Counted from the stretch's first letter, positions 23,304 through 32,209 are shown. The stretch is 43,357 nucleotides of DNA from Clostridium sp. DSM 8431 (GCF_900116755.1 NZ_FPBY01000006.1:1-43357), one strand, 5' to 3'. Made by a program: numbers and translations. The notes: generated from the sequence alone by a model not told the origin.

Positions 23304-23345
23304 AAAGAAGCTTATCCTAGAGTTATACCTAGTCTAAGCTTCTTT
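23304..23345 (-). terminator. terminator of the LUD gene
   Basis: 11-bp stem AAAGAAGCTTA/TAAGCTTCTTT with an inner CCTAG/CTAG pair, 12 bp after the minus-strand stop at 23357. Confidence 0.78.
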
Positions 23346-23356
23346 AAAACTATTTA

Positions 23357-23968
23357 TTACATTCCAAGTCTTTCACCAATTAAGACAATTTCCATTTCCA
23401 TAGACTTCATAGGTCTTTCAATAGTTAAAAATCCTCTACATATTCTCTCTGGACTGTTGCAGTCATAACACTTGTCCCCTTTAATAGCACAAGGTGTTTT
23501 TACTTTTAATCTATAAGCGTTTTGAGGAGCTGCTACATTTCTTGCTCTCCACATTGCCTTTTCAAAGTTTGGTTCTACCTTGTTTTTACCTATAAGAAAG
23601 TAAGTTTTTTCATGACCATAACATGTAGATGCTAATCTATTTCCTGTTCCATCTATGTTAATTAAACTTCCTTCTTCAGAAATAGCATTAACTGAAGCTA
23701 AGTAAATATCAGCTTTAGCTGCTAAGTCTCTAGCTCCTTTAAGACCTTCTTTTTCTTTAAGCTCTTTGTCCCAATGCCAGAAAACTTTATTATTTTCCTT
23801 TAACGCTTCTCCAAGGCCCATTTCCTTTACAGTTTCTGAACCACCAATTCCTACAGTTTTATTTTTTACATTTGAAAGTATATATTTAGCTGCTTCTTCT
23901 TTAGTATCAAAGTAAACTGCTTTAAACCCTCTTTTTTCTAAGTTTTTAAGTAATTTATCTTTATCCAT
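23357..23968 (-). CDS. LUD domain protein (lactate utilisation / DUF162 type)
   Basis: 203 aa. The fold is seen in TVGIGGSETVKEMGLGEAL, RDLAAKADIYLASVNAISEE and GSLINIDGTGNRLAS, shared with LutC/LldG-type proteins. The C-terminal CAIKGDKCYDCNSPERICRG adds four Cys that could bind a metal or Fe-S cluster. Most members of this short form stand alone and their role is unclear; lutA and lutB are absent here. AGGAGA lies before the ATG. Terminator at 23304. Confidence 0.85.
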   Translation of the reverse strand: MDKDKLLKNLEKRGFKAVYFDTKEEAAKYILSNVKNKTVGIGGSETVKEMGLGEALKENNKVFWHWDKELKEKEGLKGARDLAAKADIYLASVNAISEEGSLINIDGTGNRLASTCYGHEKTYFLIGKNKVEPNFEKAMWRARNVAAPQNAYRLKVKTPCAIKGDKCYDCNSPERICRGFLTIERPMKSMEMEIVLIGERLGM

Positions 23969-24008
23969 TTTTTCATCTCCTAATTAAACTAAATCAAAAA
24001 TAATTATA

Positions 24009-25058
24009 TCATATTTTTTCTATAAGTTTAATTAGTTTTTCTGCCATCCTTTCATGGGTCTTAGCTGATGGATGTTCATGAGTACCAATTCCATCTTCTT
24101 TATTTTGCACATCAAAACTCATAAAAAATACTTTTCCATCATCATTATCCCTCTTAAACTTTTGAACCTGTCTTGAAATTTCAGGGCATAACTCCTGTCC
24201 CATAGCACCTAATGTACATATAATTTTAGCCTTCTTATTGTGCTCTCTAAGATAAGTTAAAAACTTATAATAACCTTCCCCAAACTCTTGTATTCTCGCC
24301 TTTATATCTCTAGTATAAGTTGCATCATTAGTACCAAGATTTATTATAATAATATCTGCTTCAAATCTTTTGTTATCCCATACTTCAGGTTTCTTTATAT
24401 TTAAATTATTACTCATACCAAGGTCAGTATATTTATAAACCCTAGGCATAAGCCAGTCTGTATTTTTAGTATCATCTATATCCTTATCTATTGAAGAGGT
24501 TATAATTCCCTTAGAGCTGTAGCTTATAAGGTTGAAATCTGCCGAAAAATGCTCTGCCACTTTATATCCATAGGTTTTTACTATATTTTCTTCTGCTGTA
24601 GTAAAATAATCTATAGCTATATCTCCCTCTATACCATATCCGCAGGTGATTGAATCTCCTATTATCTCTATTTTCTTTAAAGCTTCATTTGTTTTATAAG
24701 GTCCCTCTTCACTATCTATAGTAATTGATTTTATTCCTGCATTTCCAAAGGATGCTTCTGAAAGTTTCAAAAGCTTAAGCTTAATCCTTTCTGTTTTTTC
24801 TCCCTTATATAATGTATAAATATCCTCTTTCTTATCTAAAGAAAATCTTTTATAAAATTTATCATTAATAAAAACAGCCATCCAAGCTCTAAATTGCTCT
24901 TCCCCTTCTGCTCCATTTGTACATATATCTACTTTAGCTTCTTTTCCTACAAACTCAAATTCTATAGCTGAAGCTGAATAATTTAAATATCTAACATTAT
25001 CTATGTATAAAGTTCTTCCCATTACCTTTACATTATTATCATCTAATAAAAACTTCAT
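24009..25058 (-). CDS. SGNH/GDSL hydrolase with N-terminal jelly-roll (CE2-like esterase)
   Basis: 349 aa from the ATG at 25058, with GGAGGGAG upstream. Residues 1-120 form a beta-rich domain like the N-terminal half of carbohydrate esterase family 2. The SGNH domain follows: block I IEIIGDSITCGYG (Ser), the block with Gly near SSKGI, block III INLGTNDATY (Asn), and block V HEHPSAKTHERMA (His). Likely removes acetyl groups from a sugar polymer. No signal peptide is present, so it acts inside the cell or leaves by another route. Not linked to other polysaccharide genes. Confidence 0.85.
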   Translation of the reverse strand: MKFLLDDNNVKVMGRTLYIDNVRYLNYSASAIEFEFVGKEAKVDICTNGAEGEEQFRAWMAVFINDKFYKRFSLDKKEDIYTLYKGEKTERIKLKLLKLSEASFGNAGIKSITIDSEEGPYKTNEALKKIEIIGDSITCGYGIEGDIAIDYFTTAEENIVKTYGYKVAEHFSADFNLISYSSKGIITSSIDKDIDDTKNTDWLMPRVYKYTDLGMSNNLNIKKPEVWDNKRFEADIIIINLGTNDATYTRDIKARIQEFGEGYYKFLTYLREHNKKAKIICTLGAMGQELCPEISRQVQKFKRDNDDGKVFFMSFDVQNKEDGIGTHEHPSAKTHERMAEKLIKLIEKI

Positions 25059-25223
25059 ATTCTCCCTCCACTTTTTAAAAACCATTTTATTACATATATT
25101 TTAAAATATTCTTCCTCTTTTGTATACTCAAAAATTTATACTAGAAGCTTATTCTAATATTACATTTAATTTATTAGTATTTAATACCTAGGTGCTACGC
25201 AAAATATTACTGCATCAAAAACA

Positions 25224-25257
25224 AATGAGCTGTAATTTTAAAATTGCAAAACTCATT
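25224..25257. other. imperfect AT-rich dyad
   Basis: AATGAG/CTCATT arms around a self-complementary AATTTTAAAATT core. It lies 20 bp beyond the terminator of the ATPase gene, in an otherwise featureless intergenic stretch; purpose unknown. Confidence 0.35.
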
Positions 25258-25275
25258 CCTCCCCCTCGCTAATAG

Positions 25276-25325
25276 TAAAAAAAGACTGCTAAAATTAGCT
25301 TTAAGCTACTTTTAGCAGTACTTTT
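25276..25325 (-). terminator. terminator of the ParA-like ATPase gene
   Basis: 10-bp stem ACTGCTAAAA/TTTTAGCAGT with an inner TAGCTTTAAGCTA stem and poly-A/T on both sides, immediately after the stop. Confidence 0.8.
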
Positions 25326-27200
25326 TTATCTATAAGATACTCTTTCCATGGCTGTATTAAGTTTTGTTTTTGTAAGTATACTACTCTTTTTATTAGAATT
25401 TTTCTTTTCTAGAGCAGCACATTCTTGAATGATATCTAAAATTCCCTTTCTACTTAATAATTTACGTTTTTTGATAGAATTTACAAACCATTCATCAAAT
25501 TTCATATTTACTCCATCCTCCATTACTGACATAGGGAAGAATAAATCTGTTTTAACCTTTGAGTAAATATCAATTCTAAATAAAAGCTTTAGTACATCAT
25601 TTACCTTATCTATTATATCTTGCTTTTTGTATAAATCAGCCCATGAAATATCTAAGGTATTTTCTTTAAATTCATTCACAAAATCAGTATTATTTTTATA
25701 TTTTCTATCATTTAAAATTAGCTTAAATTGATATTTATTATTTCTATTTAAAACATTAAACACCAAGAATAGCATTCTAAATAATACACTGCTTTTAGTT
25801 TTTGAAACACCACAATTACTTTCAAGAAAGGTAACAAATTCTACAAGTTCATTTATATTAATACATATAAACTTATCCTCTTCACTTTCTTTAGAGCCCA
25901 AAATTTCACCAAAGTAAGTTGAAGCATTTATTATCCTTCCTTTAGTTGAACTACTCTTATAATAGAAGTCCATAAAATACTTACTTAAAGTATTTTCTAT
26001 ATCAGTAGCTCTATTAACACCTAAACTTTCATCAATACTAAGAAGAGCTAAGGACAATATAGATAAACAGAACACATCTAAAAACTCTTCTGAAGAACAA
26101 TGTTTTTCCACAATCTTTTTCATATACTTATTATAAAATTTAAAATTTAAAACTTTTTTATTTTGGAAACTATTCTCTATCATATCCTTTAGGTTTATTC
26201 CATCATCAATAACAATAGCATAATTATTATTTTTAAGAACTCTTATTTCATCTGGAGTTAAAACCTTACCAAATTTTTTTCTAGATGATAAATTATCTAA
26301 TAATGTCTCTACATCACCTTTATGTTCTTCTATCCACTTCTCATTTTTTCTTTTAACTGCATTTTCAGAAATAAGCTGCTCTAAAGCAGAATATTTATTA
26401 AGTTTAGCTTCTATTGGAAGAATTGGACTCATTATTATAGCTTGATCATAACTAATACTTATATAATTTTGCTTTTTATTTACTTTACCTAAATATTTTA
26501 ATGCTTCCTTTCCTGCTGCTTCTGATGTATCTACCTTTGAAAAGACTAATGAAACTTCATTTTCTAATTTAAGTAATTCTTGCATAAGATTTATTCCCTT
26601 AACATTTTCAATATCAGGATAAGCAAACATTATTATTTCATCTGAAATTTCAGCTACAGATAAGCCTGCCCACTTATTTATTCCACATCTAGTATCTATA
26701 AACACATAATCAAGATTATATACTTCAGTTAAATCATTAATAAGTTGTATTATATATTTATTACCACTTATTTTATTTTCCTGAATAGCAAAAAGCATTC
26801 TTACATATTCAGTATCTGCTCTTCCAGCTCCAACTAAATATACCTCTCCATTCATCTTATATGAGATTCTTACTGCTAAAGAGTCCATCTCCATTTTCTT
26901 ATCTTTTTCATTGTTTTTATTAGCATTAAAGTACTTGTTAAAAATATATTTAACAAATCCTCCTTCCATTCTTTTAATTTGTCCAAACACTTCACTAAGA
27001 CCTGGGGAGTCTATATCCATATCAATAATTGCAACTCTCTTTCCCTTCCTTCCTAGTAAGTATGCTGTCTGTACAAGAGAAGTTGTCTTTCCTACTCCAC
27101 TTTTATATGAATGAAAAGATATTATTTGAGCCTTTTTCTTTTCTCTTAGCTCATCTATTTTTTCCATTTTACTCTTTTCCATCTTACCTTTATCTATCAT
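25326..27200 (-). CDS. large ParA/MinD-like ATPase with helical C-terminal extension
   Basis: 624 aa. Residues about 22-270 are a SIMIBI P-loop ATPase: deviant Walker A HSYKSGVGKTTSLVQ, Walker A' strand VAIIDMDIDSPGLSEVFG, VFIDTRCGINKW, and IIMFAYPDIENVKG. The remaining 350 residues are mostly alpha-helical, Leu- and Lys-rich, with no domain I recognise. There is no parB or parS next to it and no plasmid partition context, so a role in replicon partition is not supported. Cytoplasmic. GGGGGAAG precedes the ATG. Monocistronic between terminators. A stress or defence role is possible but unproven. Confidence 0.75.
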   Translation of the reverse strand: MIDKGKMEKSKMEKIDELREKKKAQIISFHSYKSGVGKTTSLVQTAYLLGRKGKRVAIIDMDIDSPGLSEVFGQIKRMEGGFVKYIFNKYFNANKNNEKDKKMEMDSLAVRISYKMNGEVYLVGAGRADTEYVRMLFAIQENKISGNKYIIQLINDLTEVYNLDYVFIDTRCGINKWAGLSVAEISDEIIMFAYPDIENVKGINLMQELLKLENEVSLVFSKVDTSEAAGKEALKYLGKVNKKQNYISISYDQAIIMSPILPIEAKLNKYSALEQLISENAVKRKNEKWIEEHKGDVETLLDNLSSRKKFGKVLTPDEIRVLKNNNYAIVIDDGINLKDMIENSFQNKKVLNFKFYNKYMKKIVEKHCSSEEFLDVFCLSILSLALLSIDESLGVNRATDIENTLSKYFMDFYYKSSSTKGRIINASTYFGEILGSKESEEDKFICININELVEFVTFLESNCGVSKTKSSVLFRMLFLVFNVLNRNNKYQFKLILNDRKYKNNTDFVNEFKENTLDISWADLYKKQDIIDKVNDVLKLLFRIDIYSKVKTDLFFPMSVMEDGVNMKFDEWFVNSIKKRKLLSRKGILDIIQECAALEKKNSNKKSSILTKTKLNTAMERVSYR

Positions 27201-27334
27201 GTTACTTCCCCCTATATCTCAACGCCTTGTCTTTATTTCCTTATTTTACATAATAATCCTATTTTTAATTATACCCTCAAATGTAATAGTTGTCACCATT
27301 TTATTACATTTATGATATAAAAAAGCACACACTT
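27201..27334 (-). promoter_or_regulatory. leader and promoter region of the ATPase gene
   Basis: AT-rich stretch upstream of the minus-strand start at 27200, holding the RBS GGGGGAAG. No clear -35/-10 pair can be chosen. Confidence 0.3.
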
Positions 27335-27368
27335 TTGTCACATATTTGTCACAATAGAAGCATATAAT
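27335..27368 (+). promoter_or_regulatory. Pho-box-like promoter, fourth copy
   Basis: TTGTCAC (27335-27341), ATAT, TTGTCAC (27346-27352), 10 bp, TATAAT (27363-27368). The repeats are identical here. Spacing equals that of the three sRNA promoters, although the sequence that follows is unrelated to them. Confidence 0.7.
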
Positions 27369-27374
27369 TTAAAC

Positions 27375-27446
27375 ATATTAAAAATAATAAATAGGTTATA
27401 CGACATAAAAATAGTTATTAGATTACTTCTAATAACTATTTTTTTC
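27375..27446 (+). ncRNA. putative small RNA from the fourth Pho-box-like promoter
   Basis: About 70 nt, ending in a strong terminator (27409-27445) with stem AATAGTTATTAGA and T7 tail. No ORF with a ribosome binding site. It differs in sequence from the three-copy family. The LRR gene starts 215 bp after the terminator, so this could alternatively be a prematurely ended leader. Confidence 0.5.
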
Positions 27447-27660
27447 TTCTTTAAACTCTAAAAAAGTGAAATAATTTCAAAGAACATACCATATAAATAG
27501 TAAATATAAGATGACTCAACTCCTTTTATTTGCTTTTTTTTAACATTATACTATGACAAAATTAGGTAATTTTAGGAGGGATTATCTTTCTTAATACAAA
27601 CAATAAAATTTTTTAGTACTGATATTCCAAGGAATAAAGGTACACGGTGGGGGTTAAAAT
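27447..27660 (+). promoter_or_regulatory. upstream region of the LRR gene
   Basis: Holds a possible -10 TATACT near 27547, an unused AGGAGGG near 27576 with no ORF behind it, and the G-rich ribosome binding site GGTGGGGGTT (27648-27657). The long leader and a small ATTCC/GGAAT dyad just before that site leave room for translational control. Confidence 0.35.
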
Positions 27661-29436
27661 ATGAAAAATTCAACAAAAATGCTTTCAGTTATGTTATCTG
27701 GACTTTTATTAACTTCAGTATTACCATCAATGAAAGCTTCAGCAGAAGTAGTTACTTTTAATTCAGAAATTATTTCTAATGTACAAAACAGTTCTAATCT
27801 TATTAAAGATGAAAATTTAAGAGCAGCAATTCTTGGAGATATGGGGAAATCTTCTGATTATGTTCTTACTAAAGAAGACTTAGCAAATATTATTTGTATC
27901 CATGCAACAGGAAGAAACATATCAACACTTGAAGGAATTGAATATTGTAAGAGTTTACAGGAACTTGAGATAAATCGTAACAATATCACTGATTTATCTC
28001 CTATTTCAAATCTACAAAGCTTAACTAAACTATACGCAGAGGGTAATAAGATTGATAATCTTTCACCACTAAGTAAATTAACATCTTTATATGAATTAAA
28101 TTTATCTGGAAATGATATTAGTGATCTTACAGGTTTAAGTGGTTTAACTAAGTTAGAATATTTGTATCTAAATACAAATAAAATTTCTGATGTATCACCT
28201 TTAGCTAATTTAAAATCTTTAAAAATCATTCAAGCAGCTAAAAATATGATATCTGATTTATCATCTCTTAAAGACTTAACTCAAATAAATTTTGCTGCTT
28301 TTGCACATCAAACTATAAATGTAAAGGCTGAAAAGGTAGGTTATAAAATTAATATTAAAAATCCAATAGTAGATACACAAAATAATGCCGTAACTACTAT
28401 TTGGAACTTACCTGAAAGAGGAGTATATGATAAAAATTCAAATACTGCTACTTGGGAAGACATTGATCCAAGTGAAAAACCTGTATTTTATGATTTTGCC
28501 TTATCAAATGGAAATATATGTTTTGAAGGAAGAGTTAATTGCACTAAAATCAGCGATTATATTATTGATGAAAATGTCTTAATTCCAGATGAAAACTTAA
28601 GGGCATCTATTAAAGAAACTTTAGGGAAAGGCCAAGATTACACTATAACAAGAAATGATTTAGAAAAAATAACTCATTTAATTGCAGAGAATAGACAAAT
28701 TCAAAATATTAAAGGGCTTGAATATTGTACTAGTCTTGAATTCCTTGTTTTAGCAAATAATAATATTTCTGATCTTTCACCATTAAAGGATTTAAAGAAA
28801 AACCTTCAATGGATAAATGTAGATACTAATAATGTAGCAGATATTTCACCTTTATCAACTGTTAATAATTTGAAAACGTTTTTTGCACCTAACAATAAAA
28901 TATCTGATCTTTCTTCACTTAAGGACTTAAAAAATATTGAACAGCTATTTGTATACGGAAATAATTTATCTGATTGTTCACCAGTTCAAAATTTAACCAC
29001 TTTAAAGAGATTAAGTCTTGCTTACAATAATATTTCAGATATTTCTCCAATTAGAAATCTAACAAACTTAGAATATTTATTCTTAAATAACAATACAATT
29101 TCTGATATTTCTGCTCTTTCTAATTTTAAGAATCTTACACACTTAAGTTTAGACATAAATCAAATATCTAATATAGAAGCAATAAAGGACTCAACTAAAA
29201 TTGTTAATTTAAATATTAATAACAATAATATAGAAGATTTATCACCACTTGCTGAGTTTAAGGATATGGAAGCTCTATGGGCTGCCAACAACAATATTTC
29301 AGATGTTTCTTCATTAAAAGAATTAGATAGTCTAAACACATTATGGCTTTTTGGAAATAAAATTAGTGATTTTTCTCCTATTGAATCTTTACCTAATTTG
29401 ACATCACTAGAAAACTACTCACAACACTTAGACTAA
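27661..29436 (+). CDS. secreted internalin-like leucine-rich repeat protein
   Basis: 591 aa. A signal peptide is clear: MKNSTKMLSVML, a hydrophobic core, then ASAE, with cleavage near residue 29. Two homologous blocks follow (about 45-205 and 305-590), each opening with a helical cap (DENLRAAILGDMGKSSDY; DENLRASIKETLGKGQDY) and continuing with 22-residue SDS22-type repeats (L-x-x-L-x-x-L-x-L-x-x-N-x-I-S-D-I-S-P-L). Between them an Ig-like segment (KVGYKINIKNPIVD...) ends the first block. No LPXTG, LysM or other wall anchor is seen, so it is probably released or loosely bound. Likely mediates protein-protein contact outside the cell. Confidence 0.9.
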   Translation: MKNSTKMLSVMLSGLLLTSVLPSMKASAEVVTFNSEIISNVQNSSNLIKDENLRAAILGDMGKSSDYVLTKEDLANIICIHATGRNISTLEGIEYCKSLQELEINRNNITDLSPISNLQSLTKLYAEGNKIDNLSPLSKLTSLYELNLSGNDISDLTGLSGLTKLEYLYLNTNKISDVSPLANLKSLKIIQAAKNMISDLSSLKDLTQINFAAFAHQTINVKAEKVGYKINIKNPIVDTQNNAVTTIWNLPERGVYDKNSNTATWEDIDPSEKPVFYDFALSNGNICFEGRVNCTKISDYIIDENVLIPDENLRASIKETLGKGQDYTITRNDLEKITHLIAENRQIQNIKGLEYCTSLEFLVLANNNISDLSPLKDLKKNLQWINVDTNNVADISPLSTVNNLKTFFAPNNKISDLSSLKDLKNIEQLFVYGNNLSDCSPVQNLTTLKRLSLAYNNISDISPIRNLTNLEYLFLNNNTISDISALSNFKNLTHLSLDINQISNIEAIKDSTKIVNLNINNNNIEDLSPLAEFKDMEALWAANNNISDVSSLKELDSLNTLWLFGNKISDFSPIESLPNLTSLENYSQHLD

Positions 29437-29449
29437 TAACTTTAAAAAA

Positions 29450-29487
29450 AGAAGTGGTTATTCTAAAATATTTAGAATGCCACTTCT
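29450..29487 (+). terminator. terminator between the LRR gene and the Fe-S gene
   Basis: AGAAGTGG/CCACTTCT outer stem with an inner ATTCTAAA/TTTAGAAT stem. Serves the plus-strand LRR gene and probably the convergent gene ending at 29498. Confidence 0.78.
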
Positions 29488-29497
29488 CTCTTTATCA

Positions 29498-30754
29498 CTA
29501 ATCAAATTTACTTATAAGTTTGTCTAAATAGACTGACTTCATTTGCTTACTTGCCATGGCCTTCTTTACTGGAGATAACTTTAAAATTGCAGAAAGCACA
29601 GCTGCTAATGCTCTATGACTTGCTAAGGCTCTATTATCAAAAATTAAATTCTGAAGCTGTCCCTTTTCAATTGCTTGAAGTACTATTCTATGAGATGTAT
29701 TAGCTGGAGTTATTATTTCCTTATCCCTCTTTTTTAATAATATAGCTTTTTTAGGGCAGTTTCTTGCACATATCCCGCATCCAAGACATATCTCTTCATC
29801 AACCTCAGCTTTTTTTGTTTCAAGATTAATCTTAATAGCTTCAATTGGACATACCTTTTCACATTTTCTGCATCCAAGACAGCTATCTTCTACTACTGAA
29901 GGTAAAAGGGACGTAGTCTCTATAGGATTTAAATAACCAAACTTTTTAACTGCCTGCATTCCTTCACAACAGCATGAACAGCAATTACATAAAAATAAAG
30001 ATCCACTTCTAACATTTTCTGCACACTGTACAAGATTATATTCATAACACATACTTAATATTTCTAAGGCTTCTGACTTTTCTATTTTTCTTCCATAGCC
30101 CCTTCTCTCTAAGGATGCTGCTGCATTTCCAAAGGTTAAGCATGTTTCCATAGGTGCATAACAGTCATAACCTAAATGATGCATTTTATGACGACAATAA
30201 CATAGGCTTACTGTTATATTCTTTGCCGTATTAATTACATTAGTAGCTCTTTCATAATCCATTATTTCAAGCTGATTTTGTCTTTCAAGCACTGGCTCTT
30301 GAACTAAGACTCTACCAAATCTTGTTTCCGTACCTAAGAATAAATCTTTTATAAAATCTTCTTCCACGTTTAAATATTGATGATATAATTCTGATAAAGT
30401 TTTTACATCAATATCTCCCCTTGTTCTCATTAATGAAAATTCAAAAAATCCTACCATTGGAGGTGGAAGACAATATCTTTTTACCTTTTCATGTTCTATA
30501 TCGAAGAGAACAGCCTTTGCTGTTAAGCCCTCAAGAATCTTTTCTGCTTCCTTTTCACTAAGCTTCCATGTTCTAGCTGCAGTTTTAGCTGTAAAGGCTC
30601 TTATAGGAAGTTGTGATACAAGTCTTGCTTCTTTTTCTGTAAATAATATACTTAATATCTTATAAAGTGTTTCTGATAGCGGTGCTCCTTGAGGAAACTG
30701 ATTAATTCTTTCTGTTAAGCTTTTATATGCTTCTTTCCCTGCCATATGAGACAT
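29498..30754 (-). CDS. iron-sulfur protein with N-terminal helical domain and two 4Fe-4S sites
   Basis: 418 aa, cytoplasmic. Residues 1-100 resemble a winged-helix domain (TEKEARLVSQLPIRAFTAKT). The middle holds many Cys: VSLCYCRHKMHHLGYDC and the cluster CNCCSCCCEGM near 256-266. A ferredoxin-like dicluster follows near 292-345: CLGCRKCEKVCP and CLGCGICARNCP, each C-x2-C-x2-C-x3-C-P. Proteins of this build are found in anaerobes and presumably shuttle electrons or sense redox state; the partner is unknown. A GGGTGA site precedes the ATG. Single gene. Confidence 0.82.
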   Translation of the reverse strand: MSHMAGKEAYKSLTERINQFPQGAPLSETLYKILSILFTEKEARLVSQLPIRAFTAKTAARTWKLSEKEAEKILEGLTAKAVLFDIEHEKVKRYCLPPPMVGFFEFSLMRTRGDIDVKTLSELYHQYLNVEEDFIKDLFLGTETRFGRVLVQEPVLERQNQLEIMDYERATNVINTAKNITVSLCYCRHKMHHLGYDCYAPMETCLTFGNAAASLERRGYGRKIEKSEALEILSMCYEYNLVQCAENVRSGSLFLCNCCSCCCEGMQAVKKFGYLNPIETTSLLPSVVEDSCLGCRKCEKVCPIEAIKINLETKKAEVDEEICLGCGICARNCPKKAILLKKRDKEIITPANTSHRIVLQAIEKGQLQNLIFDNRALASHRALAAVLSAILKLSPVKKAMASKQMKSVYLDKLISKFD

Positions 30755-30840
30755 AACGAATCACCCTTTCTTTTCTTTAGTATATATATTTTACCATATT
30801 TTTAAAATAGTTGTATTTTAAAATAAAGTGATAAGTAAAA

Positions 30841-31586
30841 CTAGCTATTCAAATATAGGTGGACGTCCTTTAAAGTTCGTACTAAAATAAGAATGTTCTC
30901 CTTTTTTGAAAATATAAATTTGAAAATAGCTAGATAATTTGCTAAATATTTTGTTGACACTCCTCTATACACAGCTATAAATCTCTTTAAGTTGCTATGA
31001 AGGCTGTTTATTTTTTGAATATTATATTGTTTAAAGCTATGAAGTCCTTTAGGAATAGCTATATGACTTATTTTACAAAAGGATGATAATATCTTATAAC
31101 TAAAAAGACTGTCTGTTACAAGTAAACTTTTTGGTTTTATAATCTTACCAATACTTCTTATAAGATCATTTGATGATGGCTTACCCATAGCTATTGGAGC
31201 AATAAATAAATTATTAATACTATCTAACGCAGTTAAAACACATACTTTTTCTTTATATATCCCTCTATATCTTGATTCACCGCCTCTTTTATGTGCTTTT
31301 CTCGGCATAACAAATCCATCTTTAGAGTGATTTCCCTTAAAGGATTCTTGAAAGAAAGTTTCATCACACAAGCTTTACATAAATACCTTTGAGTTTCTTT
31401 ATTCTTACCATTTTTAACTATGTATTTATTTTTACAATAAGGGCAAATTAATTCTGTTGTTTCTTTATTATTGGAAACATTAATTAAAATGCTTATATCT
31501 ATTAATAAGTTTCTTTTAGCTGCATTACTTAAAAGCCTTATATTTTCTAGAATTTTAAAATAGTTTTCTAAGCACAAATCAATCAC
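30841..31586 (-). pseudogene. IS1595/ISXO2-type transposase, internally deleted and frameshifted
   Basis: The 5' part (31586 down to about 31370) keeps the zinc-ribbon CPYCKNKYIVKNGKNKETQR, YLCKAC. The sequence then jumps, in a different frame, to the catalytic domain CDETFFQESFKGNHS, MPRKAHKRGG, VCVLTALDS, then VTDSLFSYKIL and KRFIAVYRGVSTKYLANYL. The linker between ribbon and first catalytic Asp (roughly 90 residues) is gone, with the junction near 31368. Intact relatives are about 300 aa; inactive here. No clear terminal repeats were found. A 3' fragment of a related element lies at 37703. Confidence 0.8.
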
Positions 31587-31676
31587 TTCCGAGTATCATT
31601 TGTTTAAATACTTGCCTATTTTTATCACTTTTATTCACAATACAGCCTTTTAAATTAATATTGCAGCCAAGAAAAA

Positions 31677-31697
31677 AAACTAGGTGGAACCTAGTTT
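31677..31697 (-). terminator. terminator of the 102-aa gene
   Basis: 9-bp perfect stem AAACTAGGT/ACCTAGTTT, GGA loop, then a T run on the minus strand. Confidence 0.8.
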
Positions 31698-31764
31698 AGA
31701 AAAATATATTTTCAAAAAACTTAATGAATTTCAGCTTAAGTTTAAAGTTAGTATTCTAAATTTT

Positions 31765-32073
31765 TTAATACTCTTCCTTTAAGTTCTTAAGCCTTAATTT
31801 ACACCATTCTTTTTCATCTTCTGAAAAAACTTGTGAATATTTTTCATTAATAACTATTGACTCAATAGATAAATCAAGTCTGTTATTTTTCCTTAATACT
31901 TCAAATTCAAAGCTTCCTCCTTCTCTGAATATAAGTCTTTTAACTACTTCTGAAGGTTTAGCTCCACTATTTATCATTTCTAAATATTTTACTGGTCTAA
32001 AGCTAATTTGTCTCTCTGCTTCCTTATATAAATTTACTATGTCTATATATATCTCCTTTTCTAAGTCAATCAT
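31765..32073 (-). CDS. conserved-looking small protein, function unknown
   Basis: 102 aa, soluble, charged, starting MIDLEKEIYIDIVNLYKEAE and ending KEWCKLRLKNLKEEY. No motif I recognise. A helical N-terminus, a short beta segment (GGSFEFEVLRKNNRLDLSIE) and a helical end are predicted by eye. An AAGGAG site lies 10 bases upstream of the ATG and terminators stand on both sides, so it is a real single-gene unit. Confidence 0.6.
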   Translation of the reverse strand: MIDLEKEIYIDIVNLYKEAERQISFRPVKYLEMINSGAKPSEVVKRLIFREGGSFEFEVLRKNNRLDLSIESIVINEKYSQVFSEDEKEWCKLRLKNLKEEY

Positions 32074-32153
32074 ATCTTGATTCTCCTTAAAAATAAGTTA
32101 CCTGCTACAATATATGATATACATATACTAAAGATTCTAAACATAAGAAAAAA

Positions 32154-32189
32154 ATAGCAGACAGAAATAATTTAATTTCTGTCTGCTAT
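32154..32189 (-). terminator. terminator of the small membrane protein gene
   Basis: 15-bp perfect stem ATAGCAGACAGAAAT with a 6-nt loop and A/T runs on both sides. Confidence 0.85.
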
Positions 32190-32209
32190 AGAAGAATTAT
32201 AAGAAAGCA

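Noticed and set aside
25326-27200. Plasmid partition gene (parA)
   Set aside because: No parB, parS repeats, replication gene or plasmid features lie nearby, and the C-terminal extension is far too long.
28000-29400. Repeated AATAATATTTCTGATCT-like DNA in the LRR gene
   Set aside because: It is explained by the 22-residue protein repeats, not by a separate DNA element.
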